The notes under the pieces: generated by a model
Database searches by the model: none
What the model was told of the DNA's origin: nothing
The model's input: the letters and a program-made list of their open reading frames with translations, nothing else
In this document: piece after piece, positions 8,895 to 18,508 of the stretch
Position numbering within the stretch: position 1 is the stretch's first letter
How the letters are laid out: every line of letters starts with the position of its first letter
From: Leucobacter sp. Ag1
Lineage (GTDB): Bacteria > Actinomycetota > Actinomycetes > Actinomycetales > Microbacteriaceae
NCBI RefSeq assembly: GCF_000980875.1
Contig: NZ_LAYO01000104.1
Span: 1-64,000 of the forward strand
Reading direction: 5' to 3'
Length of the DNA stretch: 64,000 nt
Translations under genes and position numbers: made by a program

Positions 8895-8927
8895 GTGGGA
8901 TCGCTCCGATCGAGTCGAGGTCTGTGT

Positions 8928-9311
8928 CTATCGTACGTCAGTCAGCTCTGCCGTGGCAGAACCGGTTCGCCGACGTGCGACGGCGCCGAGGATGACGGCC
9001 AGGATCCCGCCGAGCATCAGGCCGATGCCAGCGCCGATCATGCCGGTGAACCCGGCGACCTGCACCATCGAGTACTCGCCCACCGCGGGGTTGTTCTGGA
9101 TGGGGAGGAACAGGCAGGCGATCGCGCTCACCAGGCCGCCCAGGATCGCGAAACCGACGACGACGCGGCCGTAGCGCACCGAGCGGCGCACGCCCACCTC
9201 GACCTCGGTGACCGTGGCGACCGCGGCCGGGACGGCCGCCTCGGCGCCCTCGGGCGCGGTCGACTGGGCCGAGTCGGCGGACTCGGGGATCACGGCATCG
9301 GCGGTACTCAT
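8928..9311 (-). CDS. Conserved two-helix membrane protein, function unknown
   Basis: 127-residue protein with a 40-residue Ala-rich, acidic N-terminus, a short Arg-rich turn and two predicted membrane helices (about VVVGFAILGGLVSAIACLFL and FTGMIGAGIGLMLGGILAVI), ending in a basic then polar tail. I do not recognise a named family; such proteins are common in actinobacteria. It is encoded just upstream of tatA on the same strand, with a 33-base gap. A GACAAT hexamer ends six bases before the ATG, suggesting its own promoter. Confidence 0.7.
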   Translation of the reverse strand: MSTADAVIPESADSAQSTAPEGAEAAVPAAVATVTEVEVGVRRSVRYGRVVVGFAILGGLVSAIACLFLPIQNNPAVGEYSMVQVAGFTGMIGAGIGLMLGGILAVILGAVARRRTGSATAELTDVR

Positions 9312-9385
9312 ACCCCTATTGTCTCAGGTTCGCCTGTGAACCGGATCCGGTGCCGCCGGGCGGCGGGTACCGGCGGCGGGCCCGT

Positions 9386-9757
9386 TCAGCCGAGCCAGGT
9401 CGGCCGGATCAGCGGGAGCAGCGGCGCGAGGTCGGTGCGCAGGCCCGAGGCGATGACCCGGGTGCTGCCGAGCGCATCCTCCCAGGCGAGTCCGCCCGTG
9501 CCGAGCGCGACCCACGTCTCGGGGTCGGTCTCGATCACGCTCGGGGGCGTGCCCCGCGTGTGCTTCGGGCCGGCGACGCACTGTACGGCGCCGAACGGCG
9601 GCACCCGAACTTCGACGGCGTTGCCCGGAGCCCGCTCGGCGAGCTCCTCCAGCAGGAACCGCACGGCCGTGGCCCGATTGCCCCGGTCCGTCGCGCCCTC
9701 GAGCACCGCGCGCACGGCCGCACGCCCCTCGCCGTCCCCGATCCTGCGCTTCGCCAT
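9386..9757 (-). CDS. Sterol-carrier (SCP2-like) family protein
   Basis: 123-residue protein resembling the small actinobacterial 'sterol carrier family' proteins often found beside purine genes. It begins MAKRRIGDGEGRAAVRAVLE and shows AVEVRVPPFGAVQC and ETDPETWVALGTG, the last resembling the SCP2-type ETDPxTWxxLATG block. This suggests a hydrophobic-ligand-binding fold; the ligand is unknown. The ATG is supported by TAGAGT ending seven bases upstream. It is divergent from purD, and the two start codons are only 39 bases apart, so their promoters overlap. Confidence 0.75.
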   Translation of the reverse strand: MAKRRIGDGEGRAAVRAVLEGATDRGNRATAVRFLLEELAERAPGNAVEVRVPPFGAVQCVAGPKHTRGTPPSVIETDPETWVALGTGGLAWEDALGSTRVIASGLRTDLAPLLPLIRPTWLG

Positions 9758-9764
9758 GCGATCC

Positions 9765-9770
9765 ACTCTA
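9765..9770 (-). promoter_or_regulatory. -10 box (TAGAGT) of the sterol-carrier gene
   Basis: TAGAGT on the minus strand, seven bases, then the ATG at 9757. Its T-A core lies back to back with the purD -10 only 15 bases away. Confidence 0.45.
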
Positions 9771-9784
9771 GAGCCGGCTCCCGC

Positions 9785-9790
9785 TACTCT
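9785..9790 (+). promoter_or_regulatory. -10 box (TACTCT) of purD
   Basis: TACTCT, six bases (GGAGCG), then the GTG of purD. The GGAG is too close to act as a good Shine-Dalgarno, which favours a leaderless start. Confidence 0.45.
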
Positions 9791-9796
9791 GGAGCG

Positions 9797-11062
9797 GTGA
9801 AGATCCTCGTGCTGGGCCCGGGTGCCCGCGAACACGCCATCGTCCGCGCCCTGCTCGCCGAAGCGGCCGAGCACGAGATCGTCTGCGCTCCCGGCAACGC
9901 CGGGATCGCGGCGGAGGGCGTCGAGACGCCCGAGCTCGCCTACACCGACCCCGAGGCCGTCGCGGCGTTCGTGCGGGATCGCGGCTTCGACCTCGTCGTG
10001 GTCGGCCCCGAGGCCCCGCTCGTCGCGGGCGTCGCGGATCCGCTGCGCGCCGCGGGCGTGCCGGTGTTCGGCCCCGACGCCGCCGCAGCGCAGCTCGAGG
10101 GATCCAAGGCGTTCGCGAAGCGGATCATGGACGAGGCGGGCGTGCCGACCGGCCGCGCGGCCCGCGTCGCGTCGGTCGAGGAGGCCGGCCCCGTGCTCGA
10201 CGAGTTCGGCGCCCCCTACGTGGTCAAGGCCGACGGCCTCGCCGCGGGCAAGGGCGTGCTCGTCACCGAGGATCGCGCCGCCGCGCTCGACCACGTCGCC
10301 ACCTGGGCCCCGCACGGCGAGGTGCTGGTCGAGGAGTTCCTCGACGGCCAGGAGGTCTCGCTCTTCTTCTTCGCCGACGGCCACGACGTAGTGCCCCTCA
10401 CTCCGGCGCAGGACTACAAGCGCATCTTCGACGGCGACGCGGGTCCCAACACCGGCGGCATGGGCGCCTATTCGCCGCTGCCCTGGCTGCCGGGCGGGGT
10501 CGACGCGTTCGTCGAGGAGATCACCCGCACCGTCGCGCTCCCCACCGTGCGCCGGCTCGAGGCCGAGGGCACCCCGTTCTCGGGCCTGCTCTACTGCGGC
10601 CTCATCGTCACGTCGAAGGGCGTGCGCGTCATCGAGTTCAACGCGCGCTTCGGCGATCCCGAGACGCAGGTCGTGCTCGCCCGCCTCGAGTCGCCGCTGA
10701 GCCGGTACCTGCTCGCATCGGCGCAGGGCGCCCTCGCCGATCTGCCGGCCCCCGAGTTCTCCGACGAGCCCGCCGTGATCGTCGTGGTCGCGGGCGAGGG
10801 CTACCCGGGCGACGTGACCACCGGCCGCGAGCTGACCGGGCTCGACGCCGCTGCCGAGGTGCCGGGCGTGCACCTCGTGCACGCCGCCACCGCGCGCACC
10901 GACGACGGCGGCTGGATCGCGACCGGCGGCCGCGTACTCGGCGTCGTCGCGCGCGGCGAGGACTTCGCCGCGGCCCGCGCCCGAGCCTACGACGCGGTCG
11001 ACCGCATCGGGCTCGAGGGCGGCCAGCACCGCACCGACATCGCCGCGCGCGTCGCGAACTGA
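9797..11062 (+). CDS. purD: Phosphoribosylamine-glycine ligase
   Basis: GAR synthetase: ligates glycine to phosphoribosylamine with ATP. The 421-residue protein starts [15 protein letters not shown], the normal family N-terminus. The ATP-grasp domain shows [30 protein letters not shown] and [14 protein letters not shown], and [14 protein letters not shown] marks the Mg/ATP site. Length and order are typical. The GTG start is set by the conserved N-terminus. purC follows after 13 bases with an AGGAGG, so the two form an operon. Confidence 0.97.
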   Translation: MKILVLGPGAREHAIVRALLAEAAEHEIVCAPGNAGIAAEGVETPELAYTDPEAVAAFVRDRGFDLVVVGPEAPLVAGVADPLRAAGVPVFGPDAAAAQLEGSKAFAKRIMDEAGVPTGRAARVASVEEAGPVLDEFGAPYVVKADGLAAGKGVLVTEDRAAALDHVATWAPHGEVLVEEFLDGQEVSLFFFADGHDVVPLTPAQDYKRIFDGDAGPNTGGMGAYSPLPWLPGGVDAFVEEITRTVALPTVRRLEAEGTPFSGLLYCGLIVTSKGVRVIEFNARFGDPETQVVLARLESPLSRYLLASAQGALADLPAPEFSDEPAVIVVVAGEGYPGDVTTGRELTGLDAAAEVPGVHLVHAATARTDDGGWIATGGRVLGVVARGEDFAAARARAYDAVDRIGLEGGQHRTDIAARVAN

Positions 11063-11075
11063 CCAGGAGGATCCC

Positions 11076-11969
11076 GTGACCCAGCTCCCCGCACCGCTCG
11101 AGCTCGCCGGGTGGACCCACGTCTACTCGGGCAAGGTCCGTGACCTGTACGTGCCCGAGGGGCGCACCCGCGACGACTCCCCCGTGCTGCTCGTGGTGGC
11201 GAGCAACCGGGTCAGCGCGTTCGACCACGTGCTCGATCCCGAGATCCCCGGCAAGGGCGCGCTGCTCACCGAGCTCTCGAACTGGTGGTTCGATCGGATC
11301 GAGCTGCCCAACCACCTCGTGCCCGCCGGAACCACGGACGTCCCGCCGGTGCCCGCCGAGGTCGCCGACCGCGCGGTCGTCAGCCGCCGCCTCGAGATGC
11401 ACCCCGTCGAGTGCGTCGTGCGCGGCGCGCTGACCGGATCCGGCTACGCCGAGTACACCCGCACCGGGGCGGTGTGCGGCATCGAGCTGCCCGCGGGGAT
11501 CGCCGACGGCGACCTGCTGCCCGAGCCGATCTACACCCCCGCCTACAAGGCACCCCTCGGCGAGCATGACGAGAACATCACCTACGAGCGCTCGGTCGAG
11601 CTCGTCGGCGCTGAGGCTGCGGCCGCGCTGCGCGACGCCTCGCTCGCGATCTTCACCGCGGCGCGCGAGCTCGCGGCCGAGCGCGGTGTGATCCTCGCCG
11701 ACACCAAGTTCGAGTTCGGCATCGACCCCGCCACCGGCGAGCTGGTGCTGGCCGACGAGGTGCTCACGAGCGACTCGTCGCGGTACTGGGACGGCAGGAT
11801 CTACGCCGCCGGCGGCCCCGGCCGCCTGGCGAGCTTCGACAAGCAGATCGTGCGCGACTGGCTCGCGGCGAACTGGGACAAGCAGGGCGTGCCGCCCGTG
11901 CTGCCCTCCGAGATCGTCGAGCGCACGCGCGAGCGCTACCAGGAGCTGCTCGACCGCCTGACCTCTTAG
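11076..11969 (+). CDS. purC: Phosphoribosylaminoimidazole-succinocarboxamide synthase
   Basis: SAICAR synthetase: joins aspartate to CAIR with ATP in purine synthesis. The 297 residues carry YSGKVRDLY near residues 17-25, ASNRVSAFDHVL, ECVVRGALTGSGY, ADTKFEFGID and ADEVLTSDSSRYW, all standard SAICAR synthetase blocks. The GTG start has an AGGAGG eight bases upstream and follows purD by 13 bases. A gap of 69 bases and two VOC genes separate it from purS-purQ. Confidence 0.97.
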   Translation: MTQLPAPLELAGWTHVYSGKVRDLYVPEGRTRDDSPVLLVVASNRVSAFDHVLDPEIPGKGALLTELSNWWFDRIELPNHLVPAGTTDVPPVPAEVADRAVVSRRLEMHPVECVVRGALTGSGYAEYTRTGAVCGIELPAGIADGDLLPEPIYTPAYKAPLGEHDENITYERSVELVGAEAAAALRDASLAIFTAARELAAERGVILADTKFEFGIDPATGELVLADEVLTSDSSRYWDGRIYAAGGPGRLASFDKQIVRDWLAANWDKQGVPPVLPSEIVERTRERYQELLDRLTS

Positions 11970-12038
11970 ACCATCGCGAGCGCGGTCCCGTTTCGGCCCG
12001 CTCTTGCGCCGCCCGATCGCCTCGGCGACACTGACGGC

Positions 12039-12446
12039 ATGGAACAGCGGGTCAGCTTCATCACCCTCGCGGTCGCGGACGTCGCACGCAGCCGAGCCTT
12101 CTACGTCGACGGCCTCGGCTGGACGCCGATCTTCGAGGACGACGAGGTGGTGATGCTGCCCGTCGGTGCGCACCTGATCCTGTCGCTCTGGAGCGTCGAA
12201 GGCTTCACCTCCGAGATCGGTGAGGCCCCGGCCGAAGGCCTCGCCCCGATCACCCTCGCGCACAACGTCGCTACCGAGGCGGAGGCCGACGCGGTCCTCG
12301 CACTCGCCGAGACGCTCGGGGCCGTCGCGCAGCCCGCGCAGCGCCGCGAGTGGGGCGGCTACTCGGGCTACTTCCGCGACCCCGACGGGTTCCGCTGGGA
12401 GATCGCGGTCAACGCGGGCGAGAGCGGCGCGTACGTGCTGCCGTGA
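12039..12446 (+). CDS. VOC (glyoxalase/bleomycin-resistance fold) protein
   Basis: 135-residue single-module VOC-fold protein: MEQRVSFITLAVADVARSRA at the N-terminus, FYVDGLGWTPIF, and GGYSGYFRDPDGFRWEIAVN near the end. Members bind metals or small molecules; the substrate here is unknown. It has a Glu in the C-terminal WEIAVN position but no obvious first-strand His, so it may not be a classic metal enzyme. A weak GACACT hexamer ends six bases before the ATG. It is read in the same direction as purC and precedes another VOC gene. Confidence 0.85.
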   Translation: MEQRVSFITLAVADVARSRAFYVDGLGWTPIFEDDEVVMLPVGAHLILSLWSVEGFTSEIGEAPAEGLAPITLAHNVATEAEADAVLALAETLGAVAQPAQRREWGGYSGYFRDPDGFRWEIAVNAGESGAYVLP

Positions 12447-12529
12447 TCCTGCGGGAATGCCCGCGGTACCCGGAGCGTTCCAGCAGGACGACCCGACCCC
12501 GCCCCCACCGGAAAGCCGACGCACCGCTC

Positions 12530-13414
12530 ATGACCGCCCAGCTCCAGACCGACCTGCTGCCCGACGCTACCGCGATGGGCGCGGTCACGCTCGCCGTCGC
12601 CGATCTCGACCGCATGCTCGACTTCTACCACGGCGCGATGGGCCTGCAGGTGCTCGCTCAGGAGCGCGGCACCGCGATCCTCGGCCGCCGAGGCGTGCCC
12701 GTGCTGGTGCTCGACCAGGACGGCGCGCTCGCGCACGCCCCGGCGACGGCGGCCGGGCTGTACCACACGGCGTTCCTCTTCGAATCGGCCGCCGAGCTCG
12801 CCTCGGTCGTCGCCTCCGTCGCCCGCGGCTACGCCGCCCGGTTCCAGGGATCCAGCGACCACCTCGTGTCGGAGGCCTTCTACTTCGCGGACCCCGAGGG
12901 CAACGGCGTCGAGCTCTACGTCGACCGGCCGCGTGACACCTGGAGCATCGCGAACGGTGGCGAGATCACCATGGGGACGCTCCCCCTCGACCCGAACCGC
13001 TACCTGCAGGAGCACCTCACCGAGGCCGGATCCCTGGCGGTCGCCGACACACCCGCATCGGTGGGCCACGTGCACCTCAAGGTCGGCGACATCGCCTCGG
13101 CCCGCGCGTTCTACGTCGACACCCTCGGCTTCGCCGTCACCGCGACCCTGCGCGACCAGGCGCTCTTCGTCTCGGCCGGCGGATACCACCACCACCTCGG
13201 CATGAACACGTGGGAGTCGCGCGGCGCGGGCGAGCGGTCCCCCGCGCTCGGCCTCGGCGAGGTGACCATCGAGCTGCCCACCGCCGACGCGATCGGGGCG
13301 CTCTCGGAGCGGCTCGGATCCCGAGGCGTCGCCCGCGAGTTCGACGGCCGGGAACTCACCGTTCTCGACCCGTGGCGCAACCGGGTCCGCGTGCGGGTGA
13401 GCGGCTCCGAGTAG
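12530..13414 (+). CDS. Two-module VOC dioxygenase-like protein (CatE type)
   Basis: 294-residue protein with two tandem VOC modules, as in Bacillus CatE-like extradiol (catechol 2,3-) dioxygenases. Module one has AVADLDRMLDFYHGAMGL, an AGLYHTAFLF His and NGVELYVDRP Glu. Module two opens VGHVHLKVGDIASARAFYVD and contains YHHHLGMNTW. The His/Glu positions suggest a metal site, but ring cleavage is only a family-level guess. The ATG lies 84 bases after the previous VOC stop with no strong ribosome binding site, so a start slightly elsewhere is possible. Only 64 bases separate it from purS. Confidence 0.8.
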   Translation: MTAQLQTDLLPDATAMGAVTLAVADLDRMLDFYHGAMGLQVLAQERGTAILGRRGVPVLVLDQDGALAHAPATAAGLYHTAFLFESAAELASVVASVARGYAARFQGSSDHLVSEAFYFADPEGNGVELYVDRPRDTWSIANGGEITMGTLPLDPNRYLQEHLTEAGSLAVADTPASVGHVHLKVGDIASARAFYVDTLGFAVTATLRDQALFVSAGGYHHHLGMNTWESRGAGERSPALGLGEVTIELPTADAIGALSERLGSRGVAREFDGRELTVLDPWRNRVRVRVSGSE

Positions 13415-13418
13415 CCGG

Positions 13419-13424
13419 TAGACT
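13419..13424 (+). promoter_or_regulatory. Candidate -10 box (TAGACT) upstream of purS
   Basis: TAGACT lies five bases after the VOC stop codon; transcription would start near 13431, leaving a leader of about 48 bases with a GGACGGAGA ribosome binding site before the purS GTG. Confidence 0.4.
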
Positions 13425-13478
13425 GGCCGGAGCGCGACCGCGCCGATTCGATGCCAGCGCCGATGGACGGAGACCCGG

Positions 13479-13750
13479 GTGCCCACGATTGTTGTTGATG
13501 TCATGCCCAAGGCCGAGCTGCTCGACCCGCAGGGCAAGGCCACGTCGGGAGCCCTCGACCGCCTCGGTCACGGCCGCTTCCACGACGTCCGCATCGGCAA
13601 GCGCTTCGAGCTGAACGTCGACGGCGAGGTCACCGCGGAGGTGCTCGCCGAGGTGCGCACCGTCGCGAACGAGATCCTCTCGAACGCGGTCATCGAGGAC
13701 GTCGTCGCGATCAGCGTCGACGGCGAGGCCGTAGCGGTCGAGGCCCAGTG

Positions 13751-13751
<1 letters not shown>
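13479..13751 (+). CDS. purS: Phosphoribosylformylglycinamidine synthase subunit PurS
   Basis: 90-residue small subunit that bridges PurL and PurQ in the multi-subunit FGAM synthase. It begins [20 protein letters not shown] and has [21 protein letters not shown], both typical PurS blocks. The GTG start is preceded by GGACGGAGA. Its stop TGA overlaps the purQ ATG (A shared), so the pair is translationally coupled. The large subunit purL is not in the window. Confidence 0.95.
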
Positions 13752-14455
<704 letters not shown>

Positions 14456-14473
14456 CCCGCCGGCACCCCGCAT

Positions 14474-14520
14474 ACGACGAAGCCCGCCCGCCCCTCACGG
14501 GGCCGGGCGGGCTTCGTCGT
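14474..14520. terminator. Terminator after purQ, shared with the converging pseudogene
   Basis: Perfect 17-bp inverted repeat (14474-14490 with 14504-14520) with additional C/G pairing in the loop. The outer end overlaps the stop codon of the opposing reading frame. Confidence 0.7.
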
Positions 14521-14972
14521 CACAGCAGAGCTTCAGAGGAGGTGCGTGCTTCGCGGCGTTCACGCCTCAGTGACACGAGCCCCAGGTAGACGGCGCTCAG
14601 CGCGATCGCTGCGAGCGTGGCGATCCGCGGCTCGGAGAGACCCGCGAGCAGCCCCATCGGGACCGATCCCAGCACCCCGGCGCTGAGTCCGAGCACGAGC
14701 GATCCGGATACGGACATCGTCCAGCCCAGGTGCCGTCTCGCCCGGCATCGGAGCGCGAAGCAGATCGCACCGATCACCACTCCGGCGAGGGCGTTCGGAA
14801 GCATCAGAAGGCCGCCGCCCCAGACCAGCCGGCCCCCGAACTCGTAGGGGGCTCGATGAGATCAGGATGAGGATGCACACGACGAAGGGCGCGCCCATCG
14901 CGATCGCCTGAGAACCATCAGGGAGATGAGCGGATGCTCCAGCAACGATCCGCTCCCGGACGTCGCGCTCAC
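14520..14972 (-). pseudogene. Frameshifted small membrane-protein gene (two compensating shifts)
   Basis: A GTG at 14972 with a good GGAGG upstream opens MSATSGSGSLLEHPLISLMV; that frame then meets a stop near 14862. A second frame carries AIAMGAPFVVCILILI, a clear membrane helix. From about 14845 the first frame resumes as YEFGGRLVWGGGLLMLPNAL and continues through three more hydrophobic segments to a basic end. Read together they give one roughly 150-residue, four-helix protein. The sequence needs one missing base near 14906-14912 and one extra base near the C5 run at about 14845-14851. It is either a decaying gene or the result of two sequencing errors. The family is not recognised. Confidence 0.6.
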
Positions 14973-15053
14973 CGTTCGGCCTCCTGGACTCGTCGGCACG
15001 ATCCGCCAACAGTTCCCGCGCCCATTCTCGATCCGCTGCCAGCCTCTTCCCGC

Positions 15054-15121
15054 CCCTGCCGAGTGAACGCTTGTCCACGAAAAGCGATGCCTTTTCGTGG
15101 ACAAGCGTTCACTCGGCAGGG
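15054..15121. repeat. Perfect 31-bp inverted repeat with 6-bp loop
   Basis: Arms 15054-15084 and 15091-15121 are exact reverse complements around CGATGC. The core of each arm reads GTCCACGAAAAG or its complement. It has no T tract and lies 80 bases outside the frameshifted gene, so it is not an obvious terminator. It would form a very stable cruciform or hairpin. Confidence 0.9.
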
Positions 15122-15168
15122 AGCGAGGGAGCGCGGGAGCGCAGGAGCGCAGGAGCGCAGGAGCGCAG
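15121..15168. repeat. Six tandem 8-bp units (GAGCGCAG type)
   Basis: Six head-to-tail octamers, the last four identical (GAGCGCAG) and the first two diverged, directly abutting the 31-bp inverted repeat. The octamer does not keep a reading frame, so this is not a coding repeat. Confidence 0.85.
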
Positions 15169-15187
15169 GAGGTATTCGACAGGCCGT

Positions 15188-15199
15188 GGGGGGGGGGGG
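15188..15199. repeat. Homopolymer of 12 G
   Basis: Twelve consecutive G bases in the non-coding gap between the pseudogene and hemL. It is a likely site of slippage, and its true length is uncertain. Confidence 0.8.
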
Positions 15200-15234
15200 A
15201 CGGGCGTCAGCACTGCGGCACGCGCTTTCATTCG

Positions 15235-15299
15235 GCAGGAGATTCGCGTTCGGAAGGATGAATCCGGTGGATTCGTCCTTCCGAACGCGAATCTCCTGC
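15235..15299. repeat. Dispersed palindromic element, copy A
   Basis: A 29-base arm (15235-15263) pairs with 15271-15299 with one G-T mismatch around a 7-base centre. It shares GGAGATYCGCGTTC, AAGGA, ATCCGGYGGA and GTCCTTC in the same order with the elements at 47081-47145 and 48445-48513. It ends 23 bases past the hemL stop and could also serve as its terminator. Confidence 0.85.
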
Positions 15300-15322
15300 T
15301 GATGGCGGAGCCGGAACAGCGC

Positions 15323-16675
15323 CTACGGACGGGCTGCCGCGGCGGCCGCGGCAGCGGCCGGCAGCACCTCCTCGATGCGGCTCAGCGCAGCGTCGTCGTG
15401 GGCGGCCGTCACGAACCACGCCTCGAACGCGCTCGGGGGCAGGTTCACGCCGCCGTCGAGCATGGCGTGGAAGAACGCGCGGTAGCGGAACGCCTCCTGC
15501 TGCTGCACCTCGGCGTAGGTGCGCGGCGCCTCGGCGAAGTCGCCGAACAGCACGCTGAACAGGGTCCCAGCGCGCTGCACACGGTGCGGGACGCCCGCCG
15601 TGCTCAGCGCGGCACCGACCGCGCCGGACAGGCGCTCGGACGCCGCCGAAAGACGCGCGTAGGCCGCGTCGTCCGCGCCGCGCAGCGTCGCGAGGCCCGC
15701 GGCCACGGCGACGGGGTTCCCCGAGAGGGTGCCCGCCTGGTAGACGGGACCGAGCGGGGCCAGTTGCTCCATCAGTTCGACGCGACCGCCGACCGCGGCG
15801 AGCGGCAGCCCGCCGCCCACGACCTTGCCGAAGGTGAAGAGGTCGGGCTGCACGCCGTCGGCGACGCCCGCGGACTCGATCCCCCAGTACCCCGCCGCGC
15901 TCGCGCGGAACCCGGTGAGCACCTCGTCGAGGATCACGAGCGCGCCGTGGCGGTGCGCGAGCTCGATCATCGCGGCGGTGAAGCCGGGCTCGGGCGGCAG
16001 CACGCCCATGTTGCAGGCCGCGGCCTCGGCGATGATGCCGGCGATCCGGTCGCCGTGCTCGGCGAAGACCGCTTCGAGCGCCGCGAGGTCGTTGTAGGAC
16101 AGCACGAGGGTCTGCCCGGCGGTCTCGGGGGTCACGCCCGCGGAGCCCGGCAGCGACAGCGTCGCGAGCCCGGATCCCGCCTCGGCGAGGAGCCCGTCGG
16201 AGTGGCCGTGGTAGTGCCCGGCGAACTTGATGAGCAGCGGTCGACCCGAGGCACCGCGCGCCAGACGGATCGCGGTCATGGTCGCCTCGGTGCCGGTCGA
16301 CACGAGCCGCAGCCGTTCGACGGCGGGCACGCGCGCGATGATCTCCTCGGCCAGCTCGGCCTCCCCCGGCGCCGAGGCGCCGAAGCCCAGGCCGGCGGCC
16401 GTCGCGCGCTGCACGGCGTCGATGACGGGCGGATGCGCGTGGCCGAGCAGGGCGGGGCCCCACGCGGCGACGAGGTCGACGTACTCGTTGCCGTCGGCGT
16501 CGGTCACGTACGGGCCGGTGCCCGAGACGAGGAAGCGGGGCGTGCCGCCGACCGAACCGAAGGCCCGCACGGGCGAGTTGACGCCGCCGGGGATCACGCG
16601 CGCCGCGCGCTCCTGCAGGGCCGCGCTCCGATCGGTGGCGGCGTCGGTCCCGGTGGTACCGGTGGTGGGGTTCAT
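15323..16675 (-). CDS. hemL: Glutamate-1-semialdehyde 2,1-aminomutase
   Basis: PLP enzyme that turns glutamate-1-semialdehyde into 5-aminolevulinate, the second step of the C5 heme pathway begun by HemA. The 450 residues show [18 protein letters not shown] near the N-terminus, the PLP lysine in [12 protein letters not shown] (Lys about 284) and [10 protein letters not shown]. An N-terminal Thr/Ala-rich stretch and a run of C-terminal Ala are not conserved. It is the last gene of the operon, and its ATG overlaps the hemB stop by four bases. Confidence 0.97.
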   Translation of the reverse strand: MNPTTGTTGTDAATDRSAALQERAARVIPGGVNSPVRAFGSVGGTPRFLVSGTGPYVTDADGNEYVDLVAAWGPALLGHAHPPVIDAVQRATAAGLGFGASAPGEAELAEEIIARVPAVERLRLVSTGTEATMTAIRLARGASGRPLLIKFAGHYHGHSDGLLAEAGSGLATLSLPGSAGVTPETAGQTLVLSYNDLAALEAVFAEHGDRIAGIIAEAAACNMGVLPPEPGFTAAMIELAHRHGALVILDEVLTGFRASAAGYWGIESAGVADGVQPDLFTFGKVVGGGLPLAAVGGRVELMEQLAPLGPVYQAGTLSGNPVAVAAGLATLRGADDAAYARLSAASERLSGAVGAALSTAGVPHRVQRAGTLFSVLFGDFAEAPRTYAEVQQQEAFRYRAFFHAMLDGGVNLPPSAFEAWFVTAAHDDAALSRIEEVLPAAAAAAAAARP

Positions 16676-17655
16676 CGCAGTCGCTCCGCAACCTCGAGGG
16701 CGAAGTAGCTGAGGATCGCGTCGGCCCCCGCGCGACGGATCGAGATGAGGGATTCGTGGATGGCCGCCTCGCGGTCGATCCAGCCGTTGGCGGACGCCGC
16801 CTCGATCATCGCCGCCTCGCCCGAGACCTGGTAGGCCCAGACCGGCACGGGACTCGTAGCGGCGACGTCGGCGAGCACGTCGAGGTACGACATGGCCGGC
16901 TTCACCATGAGCACGTCGGCGCCCTCGGCGAGGTCGAGCTCGGCCTCGCGCAGCCCCTCCCGGCGGTTGGCGGGATCCTGCTGGTAACTGCGGCGGTCCC
17001 CCGTGAGCTGCGAGTCGACGGCCTCGCGGAAGGGGCCGTAGAAGGCCGATGCATACTTCGCGGCGTAGGCCAGGATCGCGGTGTCCGCGTGTCCGGCGGC
17101 GTCGAGCGCGTCGCGCACGGCGGCGACCTGGCCGTCCATCATGCCCGAGAGGCCGAGCATCGCGGCACCGGCGTCGGCCTGCGCCACGGCGGCCGAGCGG
17201 TAGCGCTCGAGCGTGGCGTCGTTGTCGACCGATCCGTCGCCCGCGAGCACGCCGCAGTGGCCGTGGTCGGTGAACTCATCGAGGCAGAGGTCGGTCTGCA
17301 CGACGAGCGCGTCGCCGACCTCCTGCTGCACCGCGCGGGTAGCGACGTTGAGGATCCCCTCGGGATCGTCGATGCCGGAACCGCGGGCGTCGCGCACCGC
17401 GGGCACGCCGAACAGCATCACGCCGCCGAGGCCGGCGGCCGCGGCCTCGGCCGAGATGCGGCGCAGCGAATCGACGGTGTGCTGCCGCACACCGGGCATG
17501 GCCTGCAGCTCGCGGGGCGCATCGATCCCCTCGCGGACGAAGAGCGGGAGCACGAGCTCGGCCGGGTGCAGCCGGGTCTCGGCGACGAGTCGGCGCATGG
17601 CCGGTGTGCTGCGCAGGCGGCGCGGGCGGATGCTGGGGGCGTCAGAGCTGGGCAT
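16672..17655 (-). CDS. hemB: Porphobilinogen synthase (5-aminolevulinate dehydratase)
   Basis: Condenses two 5-aminolevulinates into porphobilinogen. The 327 residues carry the two active lysines in [17 protein letters not shown] and [12 protein letters not shown]. The metal loop reads [14 protein letters not shown]: two of the three zinc-site cysteines are kept and the middle one is Asp, so metal dependence may be mixed. FRRxR-type N-terminal segment ([14 protein letters not shown]) is normal. It overlaps hemD by 14 bases and hemL by 4. Confidence 0.96.
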   Translation of the reverse strand: MPSSDAPSIRPRRLRSTPAMRRLVAETRLHPAELVLPLFVREGIDAPRELQAMPGVRQHTVDSLRRISAEAAAAGLGGVMLFGVPAVRDARGSGIDDPEGILNVATRAVQQEVGDALVVQTDLCLDEFTDHGHCGVLAGDGSVDNDATLERYRSAAVAQADAGAAMLGLSGMMDGQVAAVRDALDAAGHADTAILAYAAKYASAFYGPFREAVDSQLTGDRRSYQQDPANRREGLREAELDLAEGADVLMVKPAMSYLDVLADVAATSPVPVWAYQVSGEAAMIEAASANGWIDREAAIHESLISIRRAGADAILSYFALEVAERLR

Positions 17656-18508
17656 CAGGGTCCTTCTCGGGTGCGGTGCCGCCGTCGGGCGCGAGGCCCG
17701 CGAACGGCGAGGTCGATTCGAACGGCTGCGTGGGCTCGAGGGCGAACGCGGCCGAGAGGGCGTCGAGCAGTCCGTCGACGGTGTGCATCGGGGCGACCGT
17801 GTCGGCGCGCAGCCCGGCGTCGACGAGCGCCTGCGCCGTCGGACCTCCGATCGCCGCGACGCGGGTCTCCGCGGGGATCGCCGCGCAGGCCGCGGCCAGC
17901 GCGCGGGCGACGGACCCGCTCGTCACGAGCACGGCGTCGAAGCCGCCCGCCGCGAGCGTCGAGGCATGCGCCGGATCCGGCGCGACCTCGACCGTGCGGT
18001 ACGCGGTGACGCGCGACACCCAGTGGCCGGCATCGCGCAACGCCTCCTCCAGGCCGGTGCCCGCCTGGTCGGAGACGGGCAGCAGCACCTCGGCCGGGCC
18101 CGCGCCGAGCGCGGCGAGCATGGACGCGGCGAGCCCCTCGCCCGAGTAGTTGCGGGCCGGCATCACCGCGATGCGGAAGTCGTGCTGCTGCAGCGCCTCG
18201 GCCGTGCTGGGGCCGACGACCGCGACGCGCGAGTCCGCGCGCGGGCGGGCACCGGCGTTCACGAGCGCGGCGGCGGCGTTGGCGGAGGTGACCGCGAGCC
18301 AGTCGTAGTCGCCGCGGTTCCACGCCTCGACCGCGGCGCGCAGCGGCTCGCCGTCGTGCGGCGCGGCCAGTTCGATGAGCTGGCCGGTCACCGGCACTCC
18401 GCCGCGGCGACGTACCTCGGCGGCCACGCGCTCACCCCAGACGCCGCCGCGCGGCAGCAGGATCCGGCGGTCGGTGAGGGGCAGCGGTGCGCGCCGGACG
18501 GGGATCAT
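17642..18508 (-). CDS. hemD: Uroporphyrinogen-III synthase
   Basis: 288-residue protein placed between hemC and hemB; it closes and isomerises hydroxymethylbilane to uroporphyrinogen III. HemD is poorly conserved, but RRILLPRG at the start, [37 protein letters not shown] and [12 protein letters not shown] are the usual two-domain repeats. The ATG is chosen because it overlaps the hemC stop by four bases; the frame continues upstream but without family similarity. About 40 C-terminal residues are Pro/Asp-rich and probably disordered. Confidence 0.9.
   Translation of the reverse strand: MIPVRRAPLPLTDRRILLPRGGVWGERVAAEVRRRGGVPVTGQLIELAAPHDGEPLRAAVEAWNRGDYDWLAVTSANAAAALVNAGARPRADSRVAVVGPSTAEALQQHDFRIAVMPARNYSGEGLAASMLAALGAGPAEVLLPVSDQAGTGLEEALRDAGHWVSRVTAYRTVEVAPDPAHASTLAAGGFDAVLVTSGSVARALAAACAAIPAETRVAAIGGPTAQALVDAGLRADTVAPMHTVDGLLDALSAAFALEPTQPFESTSPFAGLAPDGGTAPEKDPDAQL

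Noticed and set aside
15121-15168. Possible CRISPR array
   Set aside because: The octamers are contiguous with no spacers and no cas genes are present.
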